From: Pseudomonas fluorescens
GTDB lineage: Bacteria; Pseudomonadota; Gammaproteobacteria; Pseudomonadales; Pseudomonadaceae
NCBI RefSeq assembly: GCF_902498195.1
Contig: NZ_CABVIY010000002.1
Span: 930,001 to 994,000, forward strand
DNA: 64,000 nucleotides
Direction: 5' to 3'
Of the stretch, positions 40,920-51,063 are shown piece after piece. Below the pieces are notes generated by a model, which saw only the letters and a list, made by a program, of their open reading frames with translations, had not been told where the DNA came from and did not search any database. Made by a program: the position numbers and the translations under genes. Each line of letters starts with the position of its first letter. Positions within the stretch are counted from its first letter, which is position 1.

Positions 40920-43900
40920 ATGGCTACGCTCATCGGTATCGTCAGTAAGGTCATCGGTCAGGTGTTCGCAGTGGCGAGCGACGGCACGCGTCGCGTGCTG
41001 ATCGAGGGCGACCGATTGTTCGCCGGTGATCAACTCAATACCGGTGCCGAAGGCGCGGTGGCCGTGCATCTGCAAAACGGCCAGGAGCTGACCCTGGGAC
41101 GGGGCAGCAGCCTGCAAATGAACGCTCAGCTGCTGGCGCATCAATCGCCCCACGTGAACACGGCCGAGGCGGTGACGCCGAGCCAGGCGCAATTGAGCGA
41201 TGTCGAGCAACTGCAAAAAGCCATTGCCGCCGGTGACGACCCGACGCAGAGCGCTGAAGCCACGGCGGCCGGGCCAGGTTCGACCGGGCCTGCCGGTGGC
41301 GCCCTGGGCGGCGGCCACAGTTTTGTCTTGCTTGAAGAAGTGGGCGGGCGGGTCGATCCGAAAATCGGCTTCCCCACCGCCGGTTTCAATGGCATCCCCG
41401 AGCTGCCCGAAGAACGCCTGGCCGGTGACCCGGACAATGGCATCGCGGCGGTCGATGCGCCGGTATCGCCAGTGGCGCCCGTGGTGCCCGATACACCGAA
41501 TGATTCGAACAATCCGGTCACCCTCGACGGCCTGTCGGTGTCGGGGGGCGAGCTGACCCTCAACGAAGCCAACCTCGCCGATGGCTCGGCGCGCAATCCT
41601 GCCGCGCTGACCCAGAACGGCACCTTCACCGTCACGGCGCCCGATGGGCTGACCAGCCTGAGCATTGGCGGGATCAATATCGTCAGCGGCGGTGTCGCGG
41701 TGGGCTTCCCGCAGTCGATCACCACCCCGTTGGGCAGCACCCTGACCATCACCGGGTACAACCCGGCGACCGGCGTGGTCAGCTACAGCTACACCCTCAA
41801 CGGCAGCGAATCCCATTCGACCGGTGACGGCACCTCCCTCAGCGAGCACTTCACTGTCGTGGCGGGCGACAGCAACGGCGACACCGCCACCGGGTCCCTG
41901 GACATCACCATCATCGACGACGCGCCCAAGGCGATCGACGACAGCAACAGCGGCACGGCGTCGGAAAACCAGCTGACCCTCAACGGCAACGTGCTGAGCA
42001 ACGACATACAGGGCGCGGACCGTGTGCCGGTCGGTGAAAACGCCGGCCCGATCACCCCCGGTACTTTTGTCGGCAAGTACGGCACCCTGGTGCTGAACGC
42101 CAATGGCACTTACACCTACACCCTGAACGTCAGCGATGCCGACTACAAAGCCCTGCACGGTGGCGCCGCCGGCACCGAGACCTTCACGTACACGCTCACC
42201 GACGCCGACGGCGACACCAGCACCGCCAACCTGGTGCTGAACATCCGCAACGACAACGATGGGGTGACCCTCAACGGCCTCGACGTGAAGGGCGGTGAGC
42301 TGACGGTCTACGAGAAAAACCTCAGCGACGGCACCAGCCCCGACACACCGGCGCTGACCCAGCACGGCACCTTCACCGTCAGTGCGCCGGATGGCCTGCA
42401 AACCCTGACCGTGGGCGGCATCTCCGTGGTCAGCGGCGGCGTGGCGGCCGGGTTCCCGCAATCGATCACGACGCCATTGGGCAGTACGCTGACCATCACG
42501 GGCTACAACCCGGCGACCGGCGTGGTCAGCTACAGCTACACCCTGGTGGATAACGAAACCCACCCGAACGCCAACGGTGCCAACAGCCTCACCGAGAATT
42601 TCAACGTCGTTGCCACCGACACCGATGGCAGCACCGCCTCCGGGCAGATCAACGTCAACATCGTCGACGACCTGCCGACCGCCCATGCCGACGACCCTTC
42701 AGTGAGAGAGGGCGGCACGATCCGCGGCAACGTGCTGGACAATGACATCGGCGGTGCCGACGGGCTGGACCCCAAGGGCGCGGTGGTGGGCGTGCGCGCC
42801 GGTTCGGACACCTCGACCTCGGCGATCGGCGGCCTGAACGAGCAGATCATCGGCAAATACGGCTACCTGACCCTCGCTGCCAACGGCGACGCGGTCTACC
42901 ACAGCAACCCGAATGCGGTGAACGGCTCGGGGGCGGTGGACGTGTTCACTTACACAATCCGCGATGCCGACGGTGACGAGAGCACCACCACCATCACCGT
43001 CGGCGTCTACGACAGCTGCCTCATAGCGGCCAGCGACCGCGACGTCACCGTGTACGAAAAAGCCCTGGACCTGACCAGGGACGGCCAGGACCTGGCCCCC
43101 GGCACGGTCGTCGGCAGCCAGCCGGGCAGCACCGGCGAAACCGCCAGCGGCTCTCTGGTCGGCTCGGTGACCGGCGGCGTGGGCGCAATCACCTACGCCC
43201 TGGTTGGCAGCGCCACCGGCCACTATGGGCAGATCGTGCTCAATCCCGACGGCAGCTACACCTACACCCTGACCTCGTCGGCCAGCACCACGCCCCAAGC
43301 CAACGATGGCGCCAACAAGGTGAGTGAAAGTTTCACGTATCAGGCCACCGACTCTCAGGGCAACACCGTCACCAGCACCATCGTGGTCAACGTCGTCGAT
43401 GACGTACCGCAAGCCAAGGCTGACGACCCTTCAGTGACGGTAGGCGGCACGATTCGCGGCAACGTGCTGGACAATGACATCGGCGGCGCCGATGGGCTGG
43501 CCGCCGGCGGCGGGGTGGTGGGCGTGCGCGCCGGTGCGGACACCTCGACCTCGGCGATCGGCGGCCTGAACCAGCAGATCGTCGGCAAGTACGGCTACCT
43601 GACCCTCGCCGCCAACGGCGACGCGGTCTACCACAGCAACCCGAATGCGGTGAACGGCCCGGGGGCGGTGGACGTGTTCACTTACACAATCCGCGATGCC
43701 GACGGCGACGAGAGCACCACCACCATCACCATCGGCGTCAACGACAGCTGCATCACAGCGGTCAGCGACCATGACGTCACCGTGTACGAAAAAGCCCTGG
43801 ACCTGAGCAAGGACGGCCAGGACCTGGCCGCCGGTACCGTCGTCGGCAGCCAGCCAGGCAGCACCGGCGAAACCGCGAGCGGCAGCCTGGTCGGCTCGGT

Positions 43901-46900
43901 GACCGGCGCCGTGGGCGCGATCACCTATGCCCTGGTCGGCAGCGCCAACGGAGCCTACGGGCAAATTCACCTCAACCCGAACGGCACCTACACCTACACC
44001 CTGACCTCTCCGCCGAGCACCACGCCCCACGCCAATGACGGCGCCAACGTCATGCATGAAAACTTCACCTACCAGGCCACCGATTCCCTGGGCAACGTGG
44101 TTACCAGCACCATCGTGGTCAACATCGTCGATGACGTGCCGAAGGCGATGAACGACAGCAACCCCAAAACGGCCTCGGAGTCGTTACTGACCCTCAACGG
44201 CAACGTGCTGGCCAACGATGTGCAAGGCGCCGATGCCGTGGCGACCGGCCCCAACAGCGGGCCGATCACTCCCGGCACCTTCGTCGGGACCTACGGCACC
44301 CTGCAATTGAATGCCAACGGCACCTACACCTACACCCTGAACCCCGCCGATGCCGATTTCAAAGCCTTGCAAGGCCGTGGCAACGGCACCGAGACCTTCA
44401 CCTACACCCTCACCGACGCCGATGGCGACACCAGCAACGCCCAGCTGGTGCTGAACGTCCATAACAACAATGACCCGGTCATCATCAAAGGCCTGGATAT
44501 CGATTGCGGCGAGCTGACGGTCTACGAAAAGAACCTCAGCGACGGCTCCCACCCCAACACGCCCGCACTGACCCAGAGCGGCACTTTCACAGTCACCGCC
44601 CTGGATGGCCTGCAAACCCTGACCGTGGGCGGGATTGCCCTGGTCAGCGGCGGGGTCGCGGCCGGGATTCCGCAATCGATCGTCACGCACCTGGGCAATA
44701 CCCTGACCATCACCGGCTACAACCCGGTGACCGGCGTCGTCAGCTACAGCTACACCCTGGTGGATAACGAAACCCACGAGAGCGGCAAGGGCGCCAACAC
44801 CCTCACCGAGGACCTCAACGTGGTCGCCGTCGACACCGATGGCAGCCGGGCGACCGGGCAGATCAACGTCAACATTGTCGATGACCTGCCCACCGCCAGA
44901 GCCGACACCCCTTCAGTGGTCGAAGGCGGCACGATCAGCGGCAACGTACTGGACAATGACATCGGCGGTGCCGACGGGATAGCAGCGGTCATCGGTGTAC
45001 GCGCTGGCGGCAATCCGTCGAAGGCGGTGGTGGGCGGGCTCAATACGCAGATCATCGGCAAGTACGGTTACCTGACCCTGGACGCCGATGGCAGCGCGGT
45101 CTATCACAGCAACCCGGACTCGGTCGGCAAGGAGGGGGCGACCGATGTCTTCACCTATACCGTGCGCGATGCCGATGGCGACCAAAGCACCACCACCATC
45201 ACCATCGATGTCTGCAACGCCCAGATCAAGGCCATCCCCGACACCGACGTGACGGTCTACGAAAAAGCCCTGGACCTGAGCAAGGACGGCCAGGACCTGG
45301 CGGCCGGCACTGTCACCGGCAGCGATCCGGGCAACACCGGGGAAACCGCCAGTGGCACGCTGGTGGGCTCGGTCACCGGCGCGTCGGGCGCGATCAACTA
45401 CACCCTGGTCGGCAGCGCCACCGGCACCTACGGGCAACTGCTGCTCAATGCCAACGGCACCTACACCTACACCCTGACCTCGGCGCCGAAAACCTCGCCG
45501 GGCGCCAACGATGGCCCGAACACCCTGAGCGACACCTTCACCTACAAGGCCACCGATGCCCAGGGCACCAGCACCACCAGCACCATCGTGGTCAACATCG
45601 TCGATGACGTGCCCAGGGCCGTGGCGACGGAACACACGATCATCGCGGCCGGCACCGACACCAACCTGCTGCTGGTGATCGATGTGTCCGCCAGCATGAA
45701 CGAGCTCTCCGGGGTAGGGCGTCTTTCGCGGCTTGAGTGGGCCAAACAGGCGATCAGTACCTTGCTCGACAAATACGACGACCTGGGTGACGTGAAGGTA
45801 CAGATCGTTACCTTCGGCAGCCACGCGAATGACCCGACCTCACTGTGGGTGGACGTGGCGACCGCCAAGTCGATCATCGCCGGTTTGAAGGCCAGCGGCG
45901 GTACCGACTACGACGAAGCAGTGAAGGTGGCCAAAGACGCCTTCGACAATGACGGCAAACTGACGGGCGCACAGAACGTCGGCTACTTCTTCTCCGACGG
46001 CAAACCCAACGAAGGCTCGATCGGGACCCGGGATGAGGCGGACTGGAAAGAGTTTCTCACCGACAATCACATCAAGAACTACGCGATCGGCCTGGGCAAA
46101 GGCGTCGACAATGACGCCCTCGATCCACTGGCGTACGACGGCAATGGCGCGGGCACCAATACCAACGCGGTGATCGTCACCGAGCTTGGCCAGCTCAACG
46201 CAGTACTCTCGGGCACGGTGGTCGGCGCAGCCTTGACCGGTTCGCTGCTGGGCGAGGGCGGTTCATTCGGGGCCGATGGCGGCTTCATCAAAACCATCAC
46301 CATCGATGGCACCACCTACACCTACGATCCCCGGGGCAACAGCAACGACGGCGCGCTGACCGCCAGCGGCGGTCCCAACCACGGCACCTTCAACACGCTC
46401 AACAACACCTTGAGCATCGCCACCGGCAACAACGGCACCCTGGTGGTGAACCTCGACACCGGCGAATACAGCTACGTTTCGCAGAAAACCACCTCGGTGG
46501 CGCTCACCGAAAACATCGCTTTCACCGTCAGTGACCACGACGGCGATCTCGCCAACTCGAGCCTGGTGGTCAAGGTCACTCCCAATGCGCCCCCTCTACC
46601 CGTGGCCGGCGATGATCACATCATCACCAACATCCTCTCGGCCAAGGTCACCGTGCCCGGCGACGTGCTGGTGGCCAACGACGTCAACCCCGATGGCAGT
46701 CCGCTCAGCGCGACGCCGACCACCTTCAATACCGGCTGGGCCGGCAAAGGCTCGGACCTCACCGGCAGCGGCGCGATCAGCTTCACCGGCATCGGGTCCA
46801 AGGAGTCGAACCAGATCCTCAATGACGTGCGCAGTTCGTTCGCCGGCAATGCCGCGACCATGACGGCGCTGTTGGTGATCAGTGGCTACCTGGGGCCGGT

Positions 46901-48083
46901 CACCGCGGCCAACATCAATGACGAGGACCGCATCACCGTCAACCTCAAGCAGGGCGAAACCCTCAACCTGGACCACAACCTGGCTGACGGCCATATCACG
47001 ATGCAGTACTCCACCAATGGCGTTGACTGGACGACCCTCGGTGCTGATCCCATCATCGCGGCGTCGGACGCTGCGTACCAGATCCAGATCTCCAACGTGA
47101 AAAACCCCGGTGAAATCGGCGCCGGCGGTTCGGAAAAATACGAACTGACCCTCAAGCTCGATTATTCCGCTGCCCACGACCTGACGCCGGACTACCACGG
47201 CACCTACACCACCAACGACGGCCATGGCGGCAGCGCCAGCGGCAACGTGTCCATCAGCTATCAGGATGGCCACACCCTCACCGGGACCGGCGGCGACGAC
47301 ACGCTGCTGGCGGGCAGCGGCGACAACCTGCTGCAGGGCGGTGACGGCAACGACATTCTCAGCGCCGGCGATGGCAACAACGAACTGCACGGTGATGGTG
47401 GCAACGACTTGCTGTTCAGCGGCACGGGCAATGACCTGCTCGACGGCGGCACCGGCAACGATACCGTCAGCTATGCCCACGCCATGGCGGGTGTGACGGT
47501 CAACCTGGGTGAGACCGGGGCGCAGAATACGTTCGGTGCCGGCACCGACACCCTGACCGCCATCGAAAACCTCGTCGGTTCCAGTTTCAACGACAAGCTG
47601 ACCGGGGACGACAACAGCAACGTCATCACCGGCGGCCTGGGCAACGACGTGCTCAACGGCGAGGGCGGCGACGATTTCCTGATTGGCGGGTTGGGCAACA
47701 ACACCCTGACTGGCGGCAGCGGCGCCGACACCTTCCAGTGGCTCAAGGGCAATAGCGGCCATGACGTGATCACCGACTTCACGCCGGGCACCGACAAGCT
47801 CGACCTGTCGCAACTGCTGCAAGGGGAGAACAGCACCGCGGCGTCGCTGGATGACTACCTGCACTTCAAGGTCATCGGCAGCGGCGAGTCCCTGGTCACC
47901 AGCATCGACGTCAGCGCCCTGGCCGGGGCGGCACCGAACCAGACCATCGACCTGGCCGGCATCAACCTGGCCAGCCATTACGGCGTCACGCCAGGGGCGG
48001 GCGGGGTGGTGTCCGGTGCGGACTCGGCCACCATCATCAACGGCATGCTCAACGATCATTCGTTGAAGGTGGACACCGTGTGA
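40920..48083 (+). CDS. lapA: LapA-type giant RTX adhesin, compact form
   Basis: A 2387-residue surface adhesin. Residues 1-110 match the LapA retention module (MATLIGIVSKVIGQVFAVAS, LTLGRGSSLQMNAQLLA); the LapG cleavage motif TAAG is at 115-118. Residues about 200-1568 are eleven mosaic T1SS-143/VCBS-like repeats in the order A-B-A-C-D-C-D-B-A-C-D. A von Willebrand A domain with DVSASMN and a GGTD motif spans about 1581-1775; RTX nonapeptides (GGDGNDIL, GTGNDLLDGG, GNDVLNGEGGDD) lie near 2121-2281, then the type I secretion signal. Start ATG 40920 follows GGAGGAG. It is exported by LapBCE and released by LapG when c-di-GMP is low. It is much shorter than Pf0-1 LapA. Confidence 0.93.
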   Translation: MATLIGIVSKVIGQVFAVASDGTRRVLIEGDRLFAGDQLNTGAEGAVAVHLQNGQELTLGRGSSLQMNAQLLAHQSPHVNTAEAVTPSQAQLSDVEQLQKAIAAGDDPTQSAEATAAGPGSTGPAGGALGGGHSFVLLEEVGGRVDPKIGFPTAGFNGIPELPEERLAGDPDNGIAAVDAPVSPVAPVVPDTPNDSNNPVTLDGLSVSGGELTLNEANLADGSARNPAALTQNGTFTVTAPDGLTSLSIGGINIVSGGVAVGFPQSITTPLGSTLTITGYNPATGVVSYSYTLNGSESHSTGDGTSLSEHFTVVAGDSNGDTATGSLDITIIDDAPKAIDDSNSGTASENQLTLNGNVLSNDIQGADRVPVGENAGPITPGTFVGKYGTLVLNANGTYTYTLNVSDADYKALHGGAAGTETFTYTLTDADGDTSTANLVLNIRNDNDGVTLNGLDVKGGELTVYEKNLSDGTSPDTPALTQHGTFTVSAPDGLQTLTVGGISVVSGGVAAGFPQSITTPLGSTLTITGYNPATGVVSYSYTLVDNETHPNANGANSLTENFNVVATDTDGSTASGQINVNIVDDLPTAHADDPSVREGGTIRGNVLDNDIGGADGLDPKGAVVGVRAGSDTSTSAIGGLNEQIIGKYGYLTLAANGDAVYHSNPNAVNGSGAVDVFTYTIRDADGDESTTTITVGVYDSCLIAASDRDVTVYEKALDLTRDGQDLAPGTVVGSQPGSTGETASGSLVGSVTGGVGAITYALVGSATGHYGQIVLNPDGSYTYTLTSSASTTPQANDGANKVSESFTYQATDSQGNTVTSTIVVNVVDDVPQAKADDPSVTVGGTIRGNVLDNDIGGADGLAAGGGVVGVRAGADTSTSAIGGLNQQIVGKYGYLTLAANGDAVYHSNPNAVNGPGAVDVFTYTIRDADGDESTTTITIGVNDSCITAVSDHDVTVYEKALDLSKDGQDLAAGTVVGSQPGSTGETASGSLVGSVTGAVGAITYALVGSANGAYGQIHLNPNGTYTYTLTSPPSTTPHANDGANVMHENFTYQATDSLGNVVTSTIVVNIVDDVPKAMNDSNPKTASESLLTLNGNVLANDVQGADAVATGPNSGPITPGTFVGTYGTLQLNANGTYTYTLNPADADFKALQGRGNGTETFTYTLTDADGDTSNAQLVLNVHNNNDPVIIKGLDIDCGELTVYEKNLSDGSHPNTPALTQSGTFTVTALDGLQTLTVGGIALVSGGVAAGIPQSIVTHLGNTLTITGYNPVTGVVSYSYTLVDNETHESGKGANTLTEDLNVVAVDTDGSRATGQINVNIVDDLPTARADTPSVVEGGTISGNVLDNDIGGADGIAAVIGVRAGGNPSKAVVGGLNTQIIGKYGYLTLDADGSAVYHSNPDSVGKEGATDVFTYTVRDADGDQSTTTITIDVCNAQIKAIPDTDVTVYEKALDLSKDGQDLAAGTVTGSDPGNTGETASGTLVGSVTGASGAINYTLVGSATGTYGQLLLNANGTYTYTLTSAPKTSPGANDGPNTLSDTFTYKATDAQGTSTTSTIVVNIVDDVPRAVATEHTIIAAGTDTNLLLVIDVSASMNELSGVGRLSRLEWAKQAISTLLDKYDDLGDVKVQIVTFGSHANDPTSLWVDVATAKSIIAGLKASGGTDYDEAVKVAKDAFDNDGKLTGAQNVGYFFSDGKPNEGSIGTRDEADWKEFLTDNHIKNYAIGLGKGVDNDALDPLAYDGNGAGTNTNAVIVTELGQLNAVLSGTVVGAALTGSLLGEGGSFGADGGFIKTITIDGTTYTYDPRGNSNDGALTASGGPNHGTFNTLNNTLSIATGNNGTLVVNLDTGEYSYVSQKTTSVALTENIAFTVSDHDGDLANSSLVVKVTPNAPPLPVAGDDHIITNILSAKVTVPGDVLVANDVNPDGSPLSATPTTFNTGWAGKGSDLTGSGAISFTGIGSKESNQILNDVRSSFAGNAATMTALLVISGYLGPVTAANINDEDRITVNLKQGETLNLDHNLADGHITMQYSTNGVDWTTLGADPIIAASDAAYQIQISNVKNPGEIGAGGSEKYELTLKLDYSAAHDLTPDYHGTYTTNDGHGGSASGNVSISYQDGHTLTGTGGDDTLLAGSGDNLLQGGDGNDILSAGDGNNELHGDGGNDLLFSGTGNDLLDGGTGNDTVSYAHAMAGVTVNLGETGAQNTFGAGTDTLTAIENLVGSSFNDKLTGDDNSNVITGGLGNDVLNGEGGDDFLIGGLGNNTLTGGSGADTFQWLKGNSGHDVITDFTPGTDKLDLSQLLQGENSTAASLDDYLHFKVIGSGESLVTSIDVSALAGAAPNQTIDLAGINLASHYGVTPGAGGVVSGADSATIINGMLNDHSLKVDTV

Positions 48084-48111
48084 CCTGAAGGGCTGGTTCA
48101 CGCAAATCCCC

Positions 48112-48201
48112 TGTAGGAGCGAGCCTGCTCGCGATAGCGGTTTCACCTTCAACAAGGCTGTTGACTGAACCATCGCTATCGCGAGCAGGCTCGCTCCTAC
48201 A
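48112..48201. repeat. REP-like inverted repeat pair, second family
   Basis: Head-to-head TAGGAGCGAGCCTGCTCGCGATAGC copies downstream of lapA and convergent with lapD. It probably ends both transcripts. Confidence 0.84.
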
Positions 48202-48218
48202 GGTTTATCGGGTACACA

Positions 48219-50159
48219 TCACATCGGCTCAGGCGGCCCGATCAACCGTCCCATCACCCCGAACACCCCCAACTCCCTGATCGCCTCCAGCTCCCCCTGG
48301 GTCTCGACCATTTCGGCAATCAACGGCAAATCAATGCTGTTGGTCGCCCTGAAGATCGCCTCGATAAACAGGCGTTTGTCCCGCTGCTCGTCGATATGCC
48401 GGATATAGGCGCCATCGATTTTCAGGTAGGCCAGGCCCAGTTGGGTGAGGTTGCCGATCTGGCTGAAACTGCCGCCAAAATGCTGCAGGCCGATGCGGTA
48501 GCCGGTGTCGAGCAGGCTATGACTCAGCCGCTGTAGTTCGTCGGGCGGCGGCAATTGGCGCTCATCGATTTCCAGGATCAGCAACGGCGCCAGTTCCGGC
48601 AGGGATTCGAGCATGTCGAGGATCAGTTGCAACTGCGGCTGATCACGCAAGGTATTGCCGGACAGGCTCAGCGCCAGCGGCCAGCGATTGACAGCCAGGT
48701 AGTCCAGGGTCGCTTCGAGCATGGCCAGGTCGAAGCGTGCCGACCAGCCCAGACGCTCGATCCAGGGCAGGAAATGCCCGGCGGCAATGGTTTGTCCCTG
48801 TGGGTCGAGCAGGCGTGCAAGGACTTTGTGATGCAACACTTCGCTGGTGTCGGCGCATTGCACCACCGGCTGGAAATACAGCTGTAGTTTGCCTTGGGTC
48901 AGCGCCTCGTCGATCCAGCTGCGCCAGTCCTGCTGGGATGGGGGCGACAGGGTTTCGCCGTGGCTCAAGTGCACCCAGGGTCGGTCGACGTGCTGGCGAG
49001 CCTGGGCCAGTGCCTGATCGAGCCGCATCAGCACGTCGCCGGGTGTTTCGCCGGGATGGTAGGCGACGATGCCCAGGTGCGCGACCGGTGTGCAGTCACT
49101 GGCACCGGTCAGGCGCAGGTTTTCCAGGGTGGTGCTGATTTCGGCGGCCAGGCGTGCGGCGTCCTCGGTATCGAGGCCCGGCGTCAACAGGCTGAATTCG
49201 CCCCCGCGGTTACGCGCCGCCAGCCAGGTCCGCCGCTGCGGCGGTCGGGTCAGGCGCTTGAGCAGTTCGCCGACGGCGCTGATCAACGCATCGGTGCGTT
49301 GGCCGCCCAGGCGCTGGTTGAGTCCGGTCAGGTCATTGATGCGCAATACCAGCAAATGACCGTCGCACTGTTGTTCGGCGACCAGCAAGTGGTCCGCCAG
49401 TTGTTCATCCAGCAAGCGCCGGTTGGCCAGGCCGGTCAGGCTGTCCTGATAGGATTCGTTGCGCAGCTTTTCACTGCGCAACGCCTCTTCGGTAAACAGC
49501 GCCTTGAGCTTCTCGACCATCTGGTTCATGGCCAGCACGACGCGTTTCAACTCCGGGGTACGTGGCAGTTTCGGCAGGCTCAGGAACTCGCGCTTGCTGA
49601 TGGCTTCGGCCTGTCTGACCAGGGTGTCGAGCGGACGCAGTTGCCGGCGCAACAGCCAGCCGCCGAACACCGCACTGAGCAATCCGCACAGCAACAACCA
49701 GATCAGGCTGCCCAGGGTGCTGTCCCAGAGTTTGGCCAGGGCGAATTGCGGGTTGCTCAACACTTCAACCCGGGCCGCCTGCTCCCAGCCGCGCATGATC
49801 AACGCGTCGCCGCCTTGATGGCGCAGGTTGACCAGGGTGACAAACCAGCCCGGCACGCCCTCGACCCGCGCCGGCGCATTGCGCTCCACCAGGACCTGCT
49901 CGTCCCCGGTGTCGACGATGCGAATGCTGCTGAAGTAGCCACTGTCGAAAATCGAGCTGACCATCAATTCCATCATCGCCGGGTCATCGATTTGCGCGGT
50001 CAGCGACAGGCCCAGCGCGGTCGCCGCATCCTGGGCGTGGGAGCGCAACTGGCCGAGCACCTGTTCGCGAGAGCTTTCCAGGCTGACAAAAAAGCTGCCG
50101 CTGAAGGCCACCAGCAGGAACAGGCAGATGGCGAGAAACAACTGGTTGCGCAGTTTCAT
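48219..50159 (-). CDS. lapD: Inner-membrane c-di-GMP receptor LapD
   Basis: A 646-residue protein: membrane helix at the N-terminus (LFLAICLFLLVAFSGSFFV), periplasmic LapG-binding domain (about 25-150, with VEGVPGWFVTLVNLRHQGG), second membrane helix and HAMP, a degenerate GGDEF (NRGGEFSLL) and a degenerate EAL (KVLARLLDPQG in place of EAL). The domains bind but do not make or break c-di-GMP, and LapD sequesters the protease LapG when c-di-GMP is high. Start ATG 50159 with AAGGAGC; the frame is open further but only as non-coding. It is 22 bp downstream of lapG. Confidence 0.94.
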   Translation of the reverse strand: MKLRNQLFLAICLFLLVAFSGSFFVSLESSREQVLGQLRSHAQDAATALGLSLTAQIDDPAMMELMVSSIFDSGYFSSIRIVDTGDEQVLVERNAPARVEGVPGWFVTLVNLRHQGGDALIMRGWEQAARVEVLSNPQFALAKLWDSTLGSLIWLLLCGLLSAVFGGWLLRRQLRPLDTLVRQAEAISKREFLSLPKLPRTPELKRVVLAMNQMVEKLKALFTEEALRSEKLRNESYQDSLTGLANRRLLDEQLADHLLVAEQQCDGHLLVLRINDLTGLNQRLGGQRTDALISAVGELLKRLTRPPQRRTWLAARNRGGEFSLLTPGLDTEDAARLAAEISTTLENLRLTGASDCTPVAHLGIVAYHPGETPGDVLMRLDQALAQARQHVDRPWVHLSHGETLSPPSQQDWRSWIDEALTQGKLQLYFQPVVQCADTSEVLHHKVLARLLDPQGQTIAAGHFLPWIERLGWSARFDLAMLEATLDYLAVNRWPLALSLSGNTLRDQPQLQLILDMLESLPELAPLLILEIDERQLPPPDELQRLSHSLLDTGYRIGLQHFGGSFSQIGNLTQLGLAYLKIDGAYIRHIDEQRDKRLFIEAIFRATNSIDLPLIAEMVETQGELEAIRELGVFGVMGRLIGPPEPM

Positions 50160-50181
50160 CAAACGCTCCTTGCTGTGGCGT

Positions 50182-50889
50182 TCAGCCGTCGCCCACGGCG
50201 AAGCCTTCAGCCTGCATCTTTTGCAGTACGTCTTGCCAGCGCGACAGTTTTTTCGAGTCGCCGCTGCGTTTTCCGCCAGGAGTTCCCGGCAGGTACAGGC
50301 CCTCGGCGTTGAAGGCATACACCGGCAGCAGGTCCTTGCGTTGCGAGGCGGGGCGGATCTCGCCGATCAGGTTGTCCAGCACCAGCGGGTCGGCGGTGGG
50401 GCTGCTGTAGAACGTCAGCACCATGTGCGCCTGGTTCTGGGTCAGCGCCTTGACGTAGGTAATGCGCAGTTTTTCGCTGGGAATCCCGAGTTCGCGCAGG
50501 CTGAAATATTTCGCCAGGGCGTAGTCCTCGCAGTCGGCGGCACCCTTGACCAGTGATTCGACGGGCGTGGCCCAGTAATCGGTTTGACGCCAGATGCGCG
50601 TGTCGTCCTGGAACGTCAGCTGCTGGTTGAAGAAATGATTGACTGCCTCCAGTTGCTCACGCTCCGAGGCATTGCGTTCGTCTGGGAGCATTTGACGCCA
50701 GGCTTCGATTCGCCCCCGCGCCGGGCCGAGGGTGCCGTAGCGTTTTTCGGCGGACGCCAGGATCCGCGCAAAATCCCAGTCGGCCTGGACACTGCCCAGC
50801 ACGGTCAGCAGGAAACCGCTCAGCAACAGCCATCGTCCAAACCGAAACCGGGGCGTTGGCCATCCTGGACTACGCGGACTGCGGGGCAT
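50182..50889 (-). CDS. lapG: Periplasmic adhesin protease LapG
   Basis: A 235-residue transglutaminase-like cysteine protease (BTLCP). After an export segment (WLLLSGFLLTVLGSVQA), the catalytic triad is visible as Cys120 in GAADCEDYALAKYFSLRELG, His155 in QAHMVLTF and Asp172 in VLDNLIGEI. It cleaves LapA at the AAG motif to release it from the surface. ATG 50889 is chosen over an upstream TTG because it gives a normal signal sequence; the ribosome site is weak. It is first in lapG-lapD. Confidence 0.93.
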   Translation of the reverse strand: MPRSPRSPGWPTPRFRFGRWLLLSGFLLTVLGSVQADWDFARILASAEKRYGTLGPARGRIEAWRQMLPDERNASEREQLEAVNHFFNQQLTFQDDTRIWRQTDYWATPVESLVKGAADCEDYALAKYFSLRELGIPSEKLRITYVKALTQNQAHMVLTFYSSPTADPLVLDNLIGEIRPASQRKDLLPVYAFNAEGLYLPGTPGGKRSGDSKKLSRWQDVLQKMQAEGFAVGDG

Positions 50890-50970
50890 GTCGGGCTGCT
50901 CGGATGCAGATTGGTGAAGTCTAGGTGGTGTATGGGCGGGAGTAGGGCAGGTCGTCGGACCACGCAATCT

Positions 50971-51063
50971 TGCGTAGGAGCTGCCGCAGGCTGCGATCTT
51001 TTGATTTTGCTTTCGAAAGATCGCAGCCTCGTTGCACTCGACAGCTCCTACACAGCTCCTACA
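50971..51063. repeat. Partly degenerate inverted repeat, AGGAGCTGCC family
   Basis: A TAGGAGCTGCCGCAGGCTGCGATCTTTTGATTTTG half and a shorter, disrupted partner (AAAGATCGCAGCCTCGTTGCACTCGACAGCTCCTACA, then a second CAGCTCCTACA). The second half looks expanded by a small duplication. Confidence 0.7.

Noticed and set aside
40803..42686. 627-codon frame on the minus strand across the lapA start
   Set aside because: It lies opposite the conserved retention module and first repeats of the adhesin, has repetitive Gly/Val/Ala text mirroring those repeats and no recognisable domain.
42264..45623. Direct repeats that could suggest a CRISPR array or satellite
   Set aside because: They are protein-coding repeats (T1SS-143-type units) of the adhesin in one open frame, 330-420 bp each, not short repeats with unique spacers.
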